From: CAWBAT01 sp963810905
GTDB taxonomy: Bacteria; Acidobacteriota; Terriglobia; Versatilivoradales; Versatilivoraceae
Assembly (NCBI GenBank): GCA_963810905.1
Contig: CAWEPG010000002.1
Span: 1 to 64,000 of the forward strand
DNA length: 64,000 nucleotides
Direction: 5' to 3'
Positions 24,844 through 34,096 of the stretch are shown in pieces. The notes under the pieces were generated by a model. That model did no database searches. It worked only from the letters and a program-made list of their open reading frames with translations, and was not told the origin of the DNA. Both the position numbers and the translations under genes were made by a program. The stretch's first letter is position 1. Every line of letters begins with the position of its first letter.

Positions 24844-26595
24844 TCACTTGCGGTCGATCGTGATTGGGATCTCCCGCGGTAACATATTGCTTCCCTCTAA
24901 AATCAGTCTGCCCTGAACCGGCCTTCCTTGGCTCGGCGGCAGAAAAAAATCCAGCGAGAGCGACTTGCTCTCTTCCGGCATTAAATCGAAGTAATTGTCT
25001 TTGTATAAGATGAGATACGGGTTTCCGGGCAGGGTGTCGTTCCACTCTGCGCGGACCCGAATAAGGCGCGCATATCTTGTGCCGTTGGTAAAGTTCAAAG
25101 ATGTGGCTGCCCGATTGCCCGAAGCCGTGGCCTTGACCGAATCGGTCGTGTTAAGCGTTGCTGGAGGCTGGTCTTGCAACATCTCAAACAATGGCTTTTC
25201 CCGCATCATGAGGATTTGGCTAAATTCTCCTACTGGCTTCTCGGTAGTGGCAGCTGCAATCACCCGAATGAACAGATCAAAATAGGCTTTAGTCACGGGA
25301 TGAGTGACAAACTCCTGATCCAGTGCATACGGAGCGTTAAGCTTCGGGTCCCAGAGAGATTTTTTGTCCGCATAAACTGGGGTGAATCCTGTGAAAGCAA
25401 CTGTTTTCCCCTTCCCGTACTGTCCCGTGATCAGAAGCGGCCGTCCTGAAACTGTCAATAGTTGTCTGCTGCCGGGTTTTAGTTCCACATTGTTAAACCC
25501 TGGCAGGCCGTAAAGCTTCCATTCAGTGTCACTCCATCCATGCCCGGCGTCTCCTGCAACTTGAATGTCTTTAATCTCCATGAAGGACTGGGCAAGGATG
25601 TCAGAGAAGTTTTGATATACTTCTTTGACTTGCCCGTAGATGGCATCGTTACGGTTGTGAAGCGATACCGGCAAGACCTCTGCCAGCGGCCTCACATCCA
25701 GTAAAGCAGCCCGGCCAAAGCCTCCATGAAAACTTCCCGGCCCACCGGTATGGATGAACCCGACTCCTTCTTGGACGGCCTGTTTCAATCCCTCGGCCAT
25801 TTCATTGTCTAGAAGCTTCCACAGTGAATCGAAGCACGCCAGCCAAACCACGTCATACCGCTTTCGGAGTTCTCCCGGATTCCGCAATTGAGCAAGATCG
25901 AAGACGGAGTTCTCCTGAATCACATCCACATGAACCCCCACTGCACGGAGCATGGCGGCAATCGGAGGGTTGTATTTTTGTTCTCCGATAAGAAGCACAT
26001 TAATGGGGCGGGAGAAAAGTTTCGGAGTCACTTTGATGAAGGTGGAGTTTTCCGCAACCAACTTCCCTTCTCCTTTTTCTACAGCCCGGCCTCGCAGGAC
26101 ATAGATTCCAGGGGTGTCTGGCGTTATCCAATCGACGATTCCGACTTCCTTGCTTCCATCACTCTCCACAGTTCCGGGAAAGTCCTGACTCCAAAGTTTC
26201 TTCCCCTGCAGATCCAAAATCTCGCAGTGAACTTCAAAGGGAACAGCCTGCCGGTAGTCGTTGATGACCCAGACAGGAATTCGCAGCGTTTTGCCGGACA
26301 CCTGAGACTCCAGGGCTTCTTCATAGGCAAAATTAATGGCGAAGCGCTCCTGAGCTCTCTTCAGGAAGTAGTAACCCATCTTAGGCACCCGGTAGTAATC
26401 CAGAAAATTGAATCGAATTCCGGGGGTTACTTCGCCGTAAGCCCAGATTCGGGTCCCGTTGATTGAGTTGTACTTCTTCCGGCGATAGCTCTCGGTTGCA
26501 TATTTGAAAATGAATGCTTGATACAATTGCGAGTCATCAATTAGCTCTTGCACCGATTTGATGTTGCGATCCACAAACTTATGGACACGGTTCAA
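24844..26595 (-). CDS. C-terminal half of a split GH2 glycosidase (glutamine-amidotransferase-like and Ig-like domains)
   Basis: 583 residues read from a TTG at 26595, which is not a natural start. Upstream in this frame the translation continues as RLYSYHTSFEYNGFASVLNR, which joins the end of the 26618-28519 frame. The first 130 residues complete the GH2 barrel ('RVHKFVDRNIKSVQELIDDSQLYQAFIFKYATESYRRKKYNSINGTRIWAYGEVTPG' region), then Ig-like strands follow. Residues about 195-320 look like a ThuA/class I amidotransferase-like fold ('INVLLIGEQKYNPPIAAMLRAVGVHVDV', 'GVGFIHTGGPGSFHGG'). The tail is beta-rich. Function only makes sense fused to the N-terminal half. Confidence 0.75.
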   Translation of the reverse strand: MNRVHKFVDRNIKSVQELIDDSQLYQAFIFKYATESYRRKKYNSINGTRIWAYGEVTPGIRFNFLDYYRVPKMGYYFLKRAQERFAINFAYEEALESQVSGKTLRIPVWVINDYRQAVPFEVHCEILDLQGKKLWSQDFPGTVESDGSKEVGIVDWITPDTPGIYVLRGRAVEKGEGKLVAENSTFIKVTPKLFSRPINVLLIGEQKYNPPIAAMLRAVGVHVDVIQENSVFDLAQLRNPGELRKRYDVVWLACFDSLWKLLDNEMAEGLKQAVQEGVGFIHTGGPGSFHGGFGRAALLDVRPLAEVLPVSLHNRNDAIYGQVKEVYQNFSDILAQSFMEIKDIQVAGDAGHGWSDTEWKLYGLPGFNNVELKPGSRQLLTVSGRPLLITGQYGKGKTVAFTGFTPVYADKKSLWDPKLNAPYALDQEFVTHPVTKAYFDLFIRVIAAATTEKPVGEFSQILMMREKPLFEMLQDQPPATLNTTDSVKATASGNRAATSLNFTNGTRYARLIRVRAEWNDTLPGNPYLILYKDNYFDLMPEESKSLSLDFFLPPSQGRPVQGRLILEGSNMLPREIPITIDRK

Positions 26596-26617
26596 GACAC
26601 TCGCAAAACCGTTGTAC

Positions 26618-28519
26618 TCAAAACTCGTGTGGTAAGAATAGAGCCGGCACGTTGATGGGGAGGTTGTACCATTGAGGAAGGGTCAGATTCTGGTTAGACC
26701 ACATGTCCTCGGGCGACAATATTTTTTTCAAACTCTCATAAGCGGGAATTGCAATGCCTCCATACTCGGAGACAAATCCGGTGTTGGCGTTGAAATGTTC
26801 CAAATAAGTTCCGGTAACTCCCATTCCGGAATTGCCCATCCAAAAGTGTTGTTCCCCCACATCACAAAGGCTTGGATGATAGATAGTTCCAGGGGCCAAT
26901 TCTGCAACCTGCTTTCCGATATCATCCGAATACTTGCTGTAGCCAAACTGCTCCCAATCTTCCTGTCCAACCCCCCAGCCTTTGCCGCCCATCCGAGCCT
27001 CGGCAAAAGCAGCCCAGACGATGATTGAAGGATGATTTCGAAGCTGAATGATGATTTGTCGAACCTGCCGAAGCGATTCTTTGACAAATGTCTCGCGGCG
27101 CGGGTTGGTGTGGGACAGAACTTCTATCGGACCAAATTGTTCAAAAGGGAACTCAAAGAATTCAAGGATGCCAAGTCGATCGCACAGGTCGTAAAAATCT
27201 GGTTTTTCAACAACCGTAAAGGCGACTAGATGATTCAGGTTGGCAGCCCTGTACATTTCGAGATCTTTTTCATAGGTCTCACGAGTCGGTTTGCTCCCAT
27301 AGTAATCGCCCATCGGATACCAGGCGCCTTTGAGATAAAGTCGCTTGCCGTTCAGCCAATAACTCATATCCTCTTTTCGGGCGATAGTCCGGATTCCAAA
27401 CACTGTTTCCTTCGTCTCTGCGCTTGCGCCTGACGGGGTCACCGTGGCCGTTGCTTTGTACAAATTCTGAGCACCCAGATCCCAGGTCCACCACAATTGA
27501 GGGTTCTTGACGACGACTTCCGCGCTAAAATTGTTCTCGCCCGGATGAACTGTCAAGGCTTGTCTGGGTAACGGGATGGGATCGCCGGCGAAATTATCAG
27601 GCGCAATTTTCAAATCTAGCGCTGCCGAGGCGTCTTGCTTCCCGAAGTTAGCGACCACTCCGGAAATTCCGAGAGTTGCACTACCATCAGGATTGAGCGA
27701 CTTCGTGTTTACAAAAAGATCACCCACCACGATCGGTCCTGAAACGACTAACTTCACATCTCGAAAAAGTCCCATTGGAAAGACCGCGTTCCCAGCGGCG
27801 GGGATCCCATCCCAGTAAGGGCCTAGAATAAAAGGTGGAAAAGGGAAACGCATGATATTCTCGGGAGAAACTAGCGTCCATTCGCCCTTCATATATTCCA
27901 GGAAGCCTCGTCCTTGGGGAACCCACGGACAAGTCACTTTTATCGCTAGCTGGTTTTCACCACCAAATTTCAACTTCGAACTGACGTCGTATGAAAAAGG
28001 GACGTAACAGCCTTCATGCTCTCCAAGTTTTTCACCATTGAGCCAAACGGTTGCAAAGTAATCCACCCCGTCGAAAACCAAACGCACGACCCTCCCGGCT
28101 GCTTCAGGAGAAACGATGAACTGCTTGCGGTACCACCATTCCTTCTCATTCACCAAAGTCAGTTCCTTGCTCTGATAGTAAAGGTCCATCCCCTTGAGCC
28201 CAATCTGCAGTTGAACCTCGCCAGGGACTTTAACAGTTCTGAACCCGCTGTCATCAAACTTTGCCGTGTTAACACCGCGGCGTTCGCCTTCTTCGAAGGT
28301 GAAAGCCCCCAGTTTCCAATCTTCGCCGCTGAGGAGAATCTCTCGCGAAAGAGAAACGGGTTTGGGTTTAGGATGAGTCTCTCGGGCCCACAGATCAGCG
28401 ACCGGTACTGACTGAAGGAAAAACAACACCCCTAGCAGGCTGAAGACCCAATGGCTATACCGGATCAGACTCGGCGGCCGGGATACTTGAGGCACGACAC
28501 TGAGAGGGTATGTAGACAT
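26618..28519 (-). CDS. N-terminal half of a split GH2 glycosidase (beta-mannosidase/beta-galactosidase-like)
   Basis: 633 residues with a signal/anchor segment near residues 25-45. GH2 domains in order: jelly-roll sugar-binding ('GEVQLQIGLKGMDLYYQSKELTLV', 'VWLNGEKLGEHEGCYVPFSYDV'), Ig-like, then TIM barrel ('YWLNGKRLYLKGAWYPMGDYY'). The nucleophile Glu585 sits in FVSEYGG. The acid/base Glu507 sits in VWAAFAEA, where the highly conserved Asn just before it is Ala506, unusual for clan GH-A. The frame stops at 26618 after 'INVPALFLPHEF', but a shift of one base near 26650 restores the expected sequence. With its partner it would be about 1230 residues. Single sequencing error or true decay cannot be told apart. 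Confidence 0.78.
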   Translation of the reverse strand: MSTYPLSVVPQVSRPPSLIRYSHWVFSLLGVLFFLQSVPVADLWARETHPKPKPVSLSREILLSGEDWKLGAFTFEEGERRGVNTAKFDDSGFRTVKVPGEVQLQIGLKGMDLYYQSKELTLVNEKEWWYRKQFIVSPEAAGRVVRLVFDGVDYFATVWLNGEKLGEHEGCYVPFSYDVSSKLKFGGENQLAIKVTCPWVPQGRGFLEYMKGEWTLVSPENIMRFPFPPFILGPYWDGIPAAGNAVFPMGLFRDVKLVVSGPIVVGDLFVNTKSLNPDGSATLGISGVVANFGKQDASAALDLKIAPDNFAGDPIPLPRQALTVHPGENNFSAEVVVKNPQLWWTWDLGAQNLYKATATVTPSGASAETKETVFGIRTIARKEDMSYWLNGKRLYLKGAWYPMGDYYGSKPTRETYEKDLEMYRAANLNHLVAFTVVEKPDFYDLCDRLGILEFFEFPFEQFGPIEVLSHTNPRRETFVKESLRQVRQIIIQLRNHPSIIVWAAFAEARMGGKGWGVGQEDWEQFGYSKYSDDIGKQVAELAPGTIYHPSLCDVGEQHFWMGNSGMGVTGTYLEHFNANTGFVSEYGGIAIPAYESLKKILSPEDMWSNQNLTLPQWYNLPINVPALFLPHEF

Positions 28520-28596
28520 GAGTTTTACCTCCTATGAATTTGATGAACGAAGACGTTCCAGGGCGGGTGCGAGAACTTAACTTCGACAATGAAGGG

Positions 28597-28614
28597 ACAG
28601 GCATCCCTGCCTGT
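28597..28614. repeat. Short hairpin, ACAGGCA/TGCCTGT
   Basis: Seven-base arms around a 4-base loop, in the gap between the GH2 gene start and the Lon-like remnant end. It may end the Lon-like transcript or be a small REP-like sequence. Confidence 0.35.
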
Positions 28615-28740
28615 TCATTAACTGAAAGCTAATATCAGCCACGCCATTGCGAGGCCCGACAGTCGCAGAGACTTGTCGCTTTAACAACACTGAACAAACT
28701 GGAGATGCTTGGCAAGTACAATCTACAAAAATCTGGACAG

Positions 28741-29616
28741 TTATATTTCGGGATCTACTCCATGTTTTTTATCTTCAAATGCCGAGTCTGCACGGAGAGC
28801 CCTCTTGTATTGTTCTAGACGCATGGAAACCAAGCGATGCAGGCTTCCCTCTGGGTACATTCCTGAGGAGTCCAGCTCGCCACAAGGCATACCGCTGAGT
28901 AGTTGCAAGGCATCATCCACTTGCTCTGCAACCCAGATGTGAAACTGCCCCAAACGGACTGCCTCCACAACCTCATCTCGCAACATGAGGTGTCGCTGGT
29001 TAGATGCTGGAATGAGTACTCCCTGGGATCCGGTAAAGCCGCGAGAGCGGCACAAATTGAAAAATCCCTCAATCTTTTGAGTGACTCCGCCCACTGGTTG
29101 GATCTCCCCATGCTGGTTGACCGATCCAGTCACGGCAATGTCCTGGCGTAAAGGTACATCGGCCATAGCTGAGATCAGGACGCACAACTCGGCCAATGAA
29201 GCACTATCTCCTTCCACCATGCTGTAGGATTGCTCGAAAACTAGGCTGGAGGATAGACTGAGTGGACCGCTCAAGGCGTACTTGCGGAGCAGGTATCCAC
29301 TGAGGATCAGCACACCTTTGCCATGAATCGGACCGCTTAACTCCACTTCGCGTTCGATGCTCACTACACCACGGCGCCCTGCCCCAACGGTTGCCGTAAG
29401 ACGCACTGGATGTCCGAATGCATAATCCCCCAGGCCGACAACAGAAAGCCCATTGATCTGACCGACAGCCGATCCCGTCGTGTCGAGCAACACAGTTCCT
29501 TTGAACCAGGGCCTCCTGTAACCTTTCCTCCGCCAGGTTTTGCCGGTATTGCCGCGCTTCTTCAGCCGTCTTGACATCTTCAGACGTAACGGCCTGATGG
29601 GAGTTCTTGCCGGCAT
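28741..29616 (-). pseudogene. Lon-like protease, piece 4: protease domain
   Basis: Homology starts near 29505 at KGTVLLDTTGSAVGQINGLS and runs to the end. The Ser/Lys catalytic dyad (EGDSASLAE and TQKIEGF) is intact, so the protease domain itself shows no inactivating change. Confidence 0.75.
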
Positions 29617-30298
29617 GGTATCCCGATTCCCGAATCAAATCGGCAATCTCACCGAACCGCGTCGAAAGCTCGTCCTGATCTTCCGCAACTCGTGACCCGT
29701 ACTCGATAACGCGAGCCACGGCTCCTCGGTCAAAAGGCAAAGACTGATCAAGTTGAGTAATCGTGCTTACAAACAACGCATAAGCTCTCTCCGAATTGGG
29801 AGTGCGTTCCATCCGAGTTGCAAATTCCGCTTTGACTTTAAACAGTTTTTGGAAGTCTTCATCGTAGGCGTAGAGCAGATAGTAAATTTGCGGATTACCA
29901 ATGAGCACCGTCTTGATATCGAGCGATACCGATTCCGGTGCCAGTGTGACCGTGTGAGCGAGACCCTGTTGCACGCCGATTTCCTCGATCCGGAGTGCGC
30001 GGTCCTTTAAGGCGCGCTTCAGCCCTTCCCACGCGAATGGATTAAGTAAACACTCGCGGGCTGAAATGATTAGGTAGCCACCATTGGCCCGGTGCAAGGC
30101 ACCTGGCTTGATCATCATGTGATCCGTCAAGACCCCCCCCCACGTGGCCTGGTGTTCGATCCGCCCAGTCAAATTATGATACGTGGGGTTGGTCTCTACC
30201 ACCACCGGTGCGCCTTTTAGACCCTTGTTATCCACTAATACATTCACTTCGTAACGGGCAAACGGCCTTTCGGAAGTCATTGCGAGAGGTAAGGCCAA
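29204..30298 (-). pseudogene. Lon-like protease, piece 3: second ATPase part
   Basis: True homology runs from about 30350 (AHADDFRNGKEAENPQPLL) to about 29505 (NLAEERLQEALV). It includes 'GNPQIYYLLYAYDEDFQKLFKVKAEF', the family's Walker B/sensor region. The remaining 100 residues are out-of-frame sequence over piece 4. Confidence 0.75.
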
Positions 30299-30687
30299 GA
30301 GCGGCTGTGGATTCTCAGCTTCCTTCCCATTGCGGAAGTCATCGGCGTGCGCAAGACATCGGCTTGTAATGCCTCGAGGTATTCGAGCACGGCCGCCTGG
30401 TCATGGTAACGGGCGCGCAGATCATCAATCAGATGACGGGTTGCGAAGGCTGCTGTTTCCGTGTCCAGAGCTCGGAGAGCGTCACGAGCACCCCTTTCCA
30501 ATCCTCGAATACTACGGAAGCGCTCTTCGATCTCTCGTTGCAAATTCTCGCGTACCCGTGCTACTTTCTCGCGATCTTCAGGGCTCATCCTCCCCAGGTC
30601 CTCCTCAGTTAAGGGCTTGCCTCCGACTGAGGGTACGAGCAGCAGGCCACTAGCCTCTTTTGCCAGCTGAAAGCCGGAGTGTGACAC
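30277..30687 (-). pseudogene. Lon-like protease, piece 2: helical linker
   Basis: 136 residues; in frame the piece begins as EEKRQSQLAQLDARVSHSGF at about 30730 and runs to LEALQADVL near 30352. It holds the long charged helices between the two ATPase halves; residues after VL are out of frame. Confidence 0.7.
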
Positions 30688-30695
30688 CCGAGCGT

Positions 30696-31175
30696 CTAAT
30701 TGGGCGAGTTGGCTCTGACGCTTCTCTTCCAGTCTTGCACGACCTTATCCCGTTGGCCCGTGTATTCGGCAGTATCAAAAGCCCTGGGAATTTCCGTCCG
30801 AAGTTCCTCAACCAATGAATCGATGTCGTCCTTGAACTGAACGGCACGACCAGGTGGCAGCCGGAGTGGTAGAGGGTTACGCGCATTGGCGAAATTATGA
30901 ACGTAACACAGATCGGGCGGTACCGGCTGCGTCGCGGACTGACGTTCCAGATAATCGCGAATCAGAGTCGTCTTGCCGGAGCCGGGCTGGCCCAAAGCGA
31001 ACAGGTTGAAGCCGTGACTGGCAATACTCACACCGAATTCCAGTGCAGCCACGGCGCGCGGCTGGCCTAGCACTTCGCTCAGCATCGGGAGATCAGCTGT
31101 CGTATCAAAATCAAAGCTGTTCAAGTCACACTTACGGCGGAGAGCTTCTGCGGGTAAAGCTTTGAGTTTCCTCAT
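30696..31175 (-). pseudogene. Lon-like protease, piece 1: ATPase N-terminus
   Basis: 159 residues starting MRKLKALPAEALRRKCDLNS, the normal start of the family. It carries the Walker A GQPGSGKT near residues 61-68 and 'CYVHNFANARNPLPLRLPPGRA'. The last residues, after QDW, are out of frame. Confidence 0.75.
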
Positions 31176-31714
31176 GGCAAATCATCTGATCCGAGAGCGT
31201 TGGCCATTCAACATACAATCTTAGCTGCAGTATCGCAACTGTATTCAACTCCGGCAAGACCTAATCGTCGTCAAGATAAAGGGTAGCGGAAGTAATGAAC
31301 CACCAAGAAGGCTGCCGCCAATGCAGAGCCATAACGCTCCGACCAAAAGGACCTACATCTACGTCGTGCCTCATGTGAGTGAATTTGAAAAACCTAAAAC
31401 TCCACTCAGGCAGCAGTCTTAAATTTGCTAGCTGCTATAATAGAGGATCGGCAAGGTACGACACGATGCGGGACAGCTTGGCAGCGACCTAGCATCTAGG
31501 TACCATGACAAATATGGGCTGCCGGGATATCAAATCCATGTCTGTCAAGTAATTGATTCCATTAATAAAATCAATTGCATGGGAACAAGTTATTCTACGT
31601 CAATGCGTCCCTATCTGGAGTATCAAATTCAGGAAACAAAAAAAAGGTAGACAATTGAGACGAAATTCCTTTAAAGTGGATATGTTTGTCCAGATATCCA
31701 CTTAAGGTAATCTG
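31176..31714. other. Divergent intergenic region
   Basis: About 540 bases between the Lon-like remnant and the Rrf2 gene, which point away from each other. Its right end holds the Rrf2 operator (31671-31705). The rest shows nothing recognisable. Confidence 0.4.
31671..31705. promoter_or_regulatory. Palindromic operator upstream of the Rrf2 gene
   Basis: TTAAAGTGGATAT (31671-31683) mirrors ATATCCACTTAA (31694-31705), 12 matching pairs with one extra A, around a 10-base centre. It ends 9 bases before the Rrf2 start codon. TTGAGA at 31655-31660 could be a -35, with GGATAT at 31678-31683 as a weak -10 inside the left arm. Rrf2 regulators usually bind such palindromes over their own promoter; autoregulation is inferred. 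Confidence 0.6.
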
Positions 31715-32152
31715 ATGTTTTCACTCACTACAGAATATGCTTTACGTGCAGCAGTTTGGCTGGCAGAAAAACAGGGATTGCCTCAAACAACCCAGCAAAT
31801 TGCCTCTGCCACTTGTGTGCCCTTAAATTACCTCTCGAAGGTGCTGCAGTCTCTGGGGAAGGCTGGCCTGGTTCGTGCATTGCGGGGAAAACATGGAGGT
31901 TTTGAGCTGGCCAAATCCCCCTCATCCACGTCAGTGTTGGAAATCATCAATGTCGTGGAACCCATCCAGAGAATTCGGACATGTCCGTTGGGCTTGAAAC
32001 AACATAGCCAAAGTTTGTGTCCATTGCACAAGCGATTGGATCACGCCATGGAAATTTTTGAAGAATCTTTTGCAAGCGCAACCTTGGCCGATTTGTTAAC
32101 CCCCTACTCGCAGCCATCCTTGTGCGGCTCAATCTCTACGAAAGGAATCTGA
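31715..32152 (+). CDS. Rrf2 family transcriptional regulator
   Basis: 145 residues. The winged helix-turn-helix is clear: 'TTEYALRAAVWLAEK', 'TTQQIASATCVPLNYLSKVLQSLGKAGLVRALRGKHGGFELAK'. Rrf2 proteins (IscR, NsrR, RsrR) sense Fe-S state, NO or redox. Those that carry a cluster have three cysteines; here only Cys90 and Cys102 (TCPLGLKQHSQSLCPLH) remain in that loop, plus a histidine-rich context, so a classical three-cysteine cluster is doubtful. It ends 7 bases before the heme protein gene, so the two probably form an operon under the palindrome. Confidence 0.9.
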   Translation: MFSLTTEYALRAAVWLAEKQGLPQTTQQIASATCVPLNYLSKVLQSLGKAGLVRALRGKHGGFELAKSPSSTSVLEIINVVEPIQRIRTCPLGLKQHSQSLCPLHKRLDHAMEIFEESFASATLADLLTPYSQPSLCGSISTKGI

Positions 32153-32159
32153 CCGAAAC

Positions 32160-33506
32160 ATGCGAAGGAAAACTTGGATCATTCGCCTGACTTTATTGTC
32201 TGTCCCGGCAATCCTATTTTCACTAGTTCTCATGGCCCAATCCTCGTTTGTCCTGCCTCTGGATGACGATATCATTCAATATTCTGCTCCACCAAAGGAC
32301 GATCCTATTGCCAAGCTACAGGAGCGAATCAACAAAGGAGAGGTTAAGCTGGAATATGCTCTGCCCCAGGGATATCTCCTCTCTGTCCTAAAGGAGTTGC
32401 AGATTCCTCTGTCCTCACAAGTTCTAGTGTTTTCGAAAACAAGTTTTCAACAACACTTGATCTCCCCTGATGCTCCTCGCGCTCTCTACTTTAATGACGA
32501 TGTCTATATCGGTTGGGTCCAAGGGGGAGATGTCGTGGAAGCCTCCTCTGTGGATCCCGAAAAAGGAGCGATGTTCTACACGCTCGACCAAAGAAAATCG
32601 GCGACTCCGAAGTTTATCCGCAGGGAAGAGTGTATCCAGTGTCATGCCTCCCCGAATACTCTTGGCGTACCGGGACATATTGTCCGTTCGGTGTACCCAG
32701 ACAAACTGGGAATTCCCCAACTGCAAGCGGGATCATTTCGGACTGACGATACGAGCCCATTCAAGGAAAGATGGGGCGGATGGTACGTCACAGGAACCCA
32801 TGGGTCGCAGCGGCACATGGGCAATAACATTGTGACCGATAAGGATCATCCGGATAATCTCAATCTGGACATAGGGGCAAACGTGACAGACCTCTGGAAA
32901 TGGGTGGATTTGGCGCCTTACGTCCGCCCACATAGCGATATCGTTGCACTCATGGTCCTCGAGCATCAAGTCCGCATGCATAATCTTTTGACGCGAGCAA
33001 ATTGGGAAACTCGGATGGCCATCAACCAGCAGGAGGCCATGAACCGGGCACTAGGCCTCCCTCTGGGGCAGTTGTCCGATGCCACTCACCGCCGGATTAA
33101 CGCCACAGTTGAATCCATGCTGAAATATATGCTTTTCATTGAAGAAGCAAAACTCGTGGAGCCGGTGAAAGGAACTTCAGGATTTGAGGAGGAATTTGTA
33201 AAGAACGGTCCCCAGGACCGAAACGGTCGCTCGCTGCGAGATTTCGATCTGAAAACCCGATTATTTCGCTATCCTTGTAGCTTTTTGATCTATTCGCAGG
33301 CTTTTGATTCGTTGCCCACGCTTGCTAAGGAACGCGCCTATCGAAGGCTATGGGAAGTCTTGACGGGACAAGATAAATCCAAAGACTTCGCATCGCTCAA
33401 CTCGTCAGATCGAGAAGCAATCTTCCAGATTCTTTTGGACACGAAACAAAACATCCCCGATTATTGGAGATCAGCTCAGAAAACCTCCCTGGCACTCAAC
33501 AGATAA
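32160..33506 (+). CDS. Exported monoheme cytochrome-c-like protein
   Basis: 448 residues. A signal peptide or anchor covers about residues 7-27. One CxxCH heme-binding site is present, Cys158-Ile-Gln-Cys161-His162 in 'RREECIQCHASPNTLGVPGH'. The rest has conserved-looking tryptophan and histidine segments ('WGGWYVTGTHGSQRHMGN', 'HSDIVALMVLEHQVRMHNLLTRANWE') that could supply the distal heme ligand or a second cofactor. The protein should be periplasmic. I do not recognise a named family. Pairing with an Rrf2 regulator suggests a role in redox or nitrogen-oxide stress, but this is inference. Confidence 0.75.
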   Translation: MRRKTWIIRLTLLSVPAILFSLVLMAQSSFVLPLDDDIIQYSAPPKDDPIAKLQERINKGEVKLEYALPQGYLLSVLKELQIPLSSQVLVFSKTSFQQHLISPDAPRALYFNDDVYIGWVQGGDVVEASSVDPEKGAMFYTLDQRKSATPKFIRREECIQCHASPNTLGVPGHIVRSVYPDKLGIPQLQAGSFRTDDTSPFKERWGGWYVTGTHGSQRHMGNNIVTDKDHPDNLNLDIGANVTDLWKWVDLAPYVRPHSDIVALMVLEHQVRMHNLLTRANWETRMAINQQEAMNRALGLPLGQLSDATHRRINATVESMLKYMLFIEEAKLVEPVKGTSGFEEEFVKNGPQDRNGRSLRDFDLKTRLFRYPCSFLIYSQAFDSLPTLAKERAYRRLWEVLTGQDKSKDFASLNSSDREAIFQILLDTKQNIPDYWRSAQKTSLALNR

Positions 33507-33542
33507 GGAGCAGGGCAATACCTGTCCAATCGTTTCCCATGA

Positions 33543-33920
33543 CTATTTCCCCGAAGTGGCCGCTTCAATCTTTTCAATGACGATGGCGTGAGACCCGCTT
33601 CTTTCATAAACCGAACCTGTAGCCGTAACTTTTTGACCCGCCCACTTTAAGAGCGTTCCATTTTGCCCTTTGGCGGGCATCTCCTTAGAGATTGGCAGAT
33701 AGATTTTACCATCCTCAGCCAGAATGACGAGGGGGGATCCAGCCTTCGCGCATGACACCGCACAGTCTGAACTGATTGGCTTTTCCAGATTCTTCGTAAA
33801 GGCGCAGGCAGAGTCGAGGACATAGCCCTTGACTGTGGCCGTCTTTTCCGCCGGACTCATCAATCCGACGGAAACGAGAAAGAACAGTGACATTGATAAA
33901 ACGATTGCTCTGTGAAACAT
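33543..33920 (-). CDS. Small secreted protein with conserved cysteines
   Basis: 125 residues with a signal peptide (residues 1 to about 23). The mature part begins 'VKGYVLDSACAF' and continues 'SSDCAVSCAKAGSPLVILAEDGKIYLP', then an OB-like beta core ('GQKVTATGSVYERSGSHAIVIEKIE'). Three cysteines near residues 39-57 could bind metal or heme or form disulfides. I recall similar proteins in Acidobacteriota with no assigned function. It converges with the heme protein gene. Confidence 0.75.
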   Translation of the reverse strand: MFHRAIVLSMSLFFLVSVGLMSPAEKTATVKGYVLDSACAFTKNLEKPISSDCAVSCAKAGSPLVILAEDGKIYLPISKEMPAKGQNGTLLKWAGQKVTATGSVYERSGSHAIVIEKIEAATSGK

Positions 33921-34096
33921 TTGAAATTTCCTCCTTTGTTTTAAACGAGTGAATTCATTTTGTTTTGGAAATAGAGATCGGCTTCCAATCCAGCCCTGAA
34001 TTGCAGAAGCCCGTGTTGGTGATGGCCCCGCTGGAGTCGGCCTGTGTCGACGTCCCGGGCTACAACTATTTTCCCGAATTTGTGCACAGCTGAGCG

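Larger units (their letters stand above)
28741..31175 (-). pseudogene. Lon-family ATP-dependent protease (LonB-like, AAA_32/Lon_C), broken by three frameshifts
   Basis: The whole stretch aligns in order to one protein of about 800 residues, but in three changed frames. The N-terminal part has Walker A GQPGSGKT; the middle has 'RYEVNVLVDNKGLKGAPVVVETNPTYHNLTGRIEH' and 'MKPGALHRANGGYLI'; the end is the Lon protease domain with catalytic Ser in EGDSASLAE and Lys in GGVTQKIEGF. Frame changes occur near 30733 (a base lost before EEKRQSQL), near 30352 (a base lost between VL and AHADDFRNG) and near 29503 (before KGTVLLDTTG). Domain content is otherwise well kept, so the decay is recent or the assembly has errors. 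Family members degrade proteins with ATP. Confidence 0.85.
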
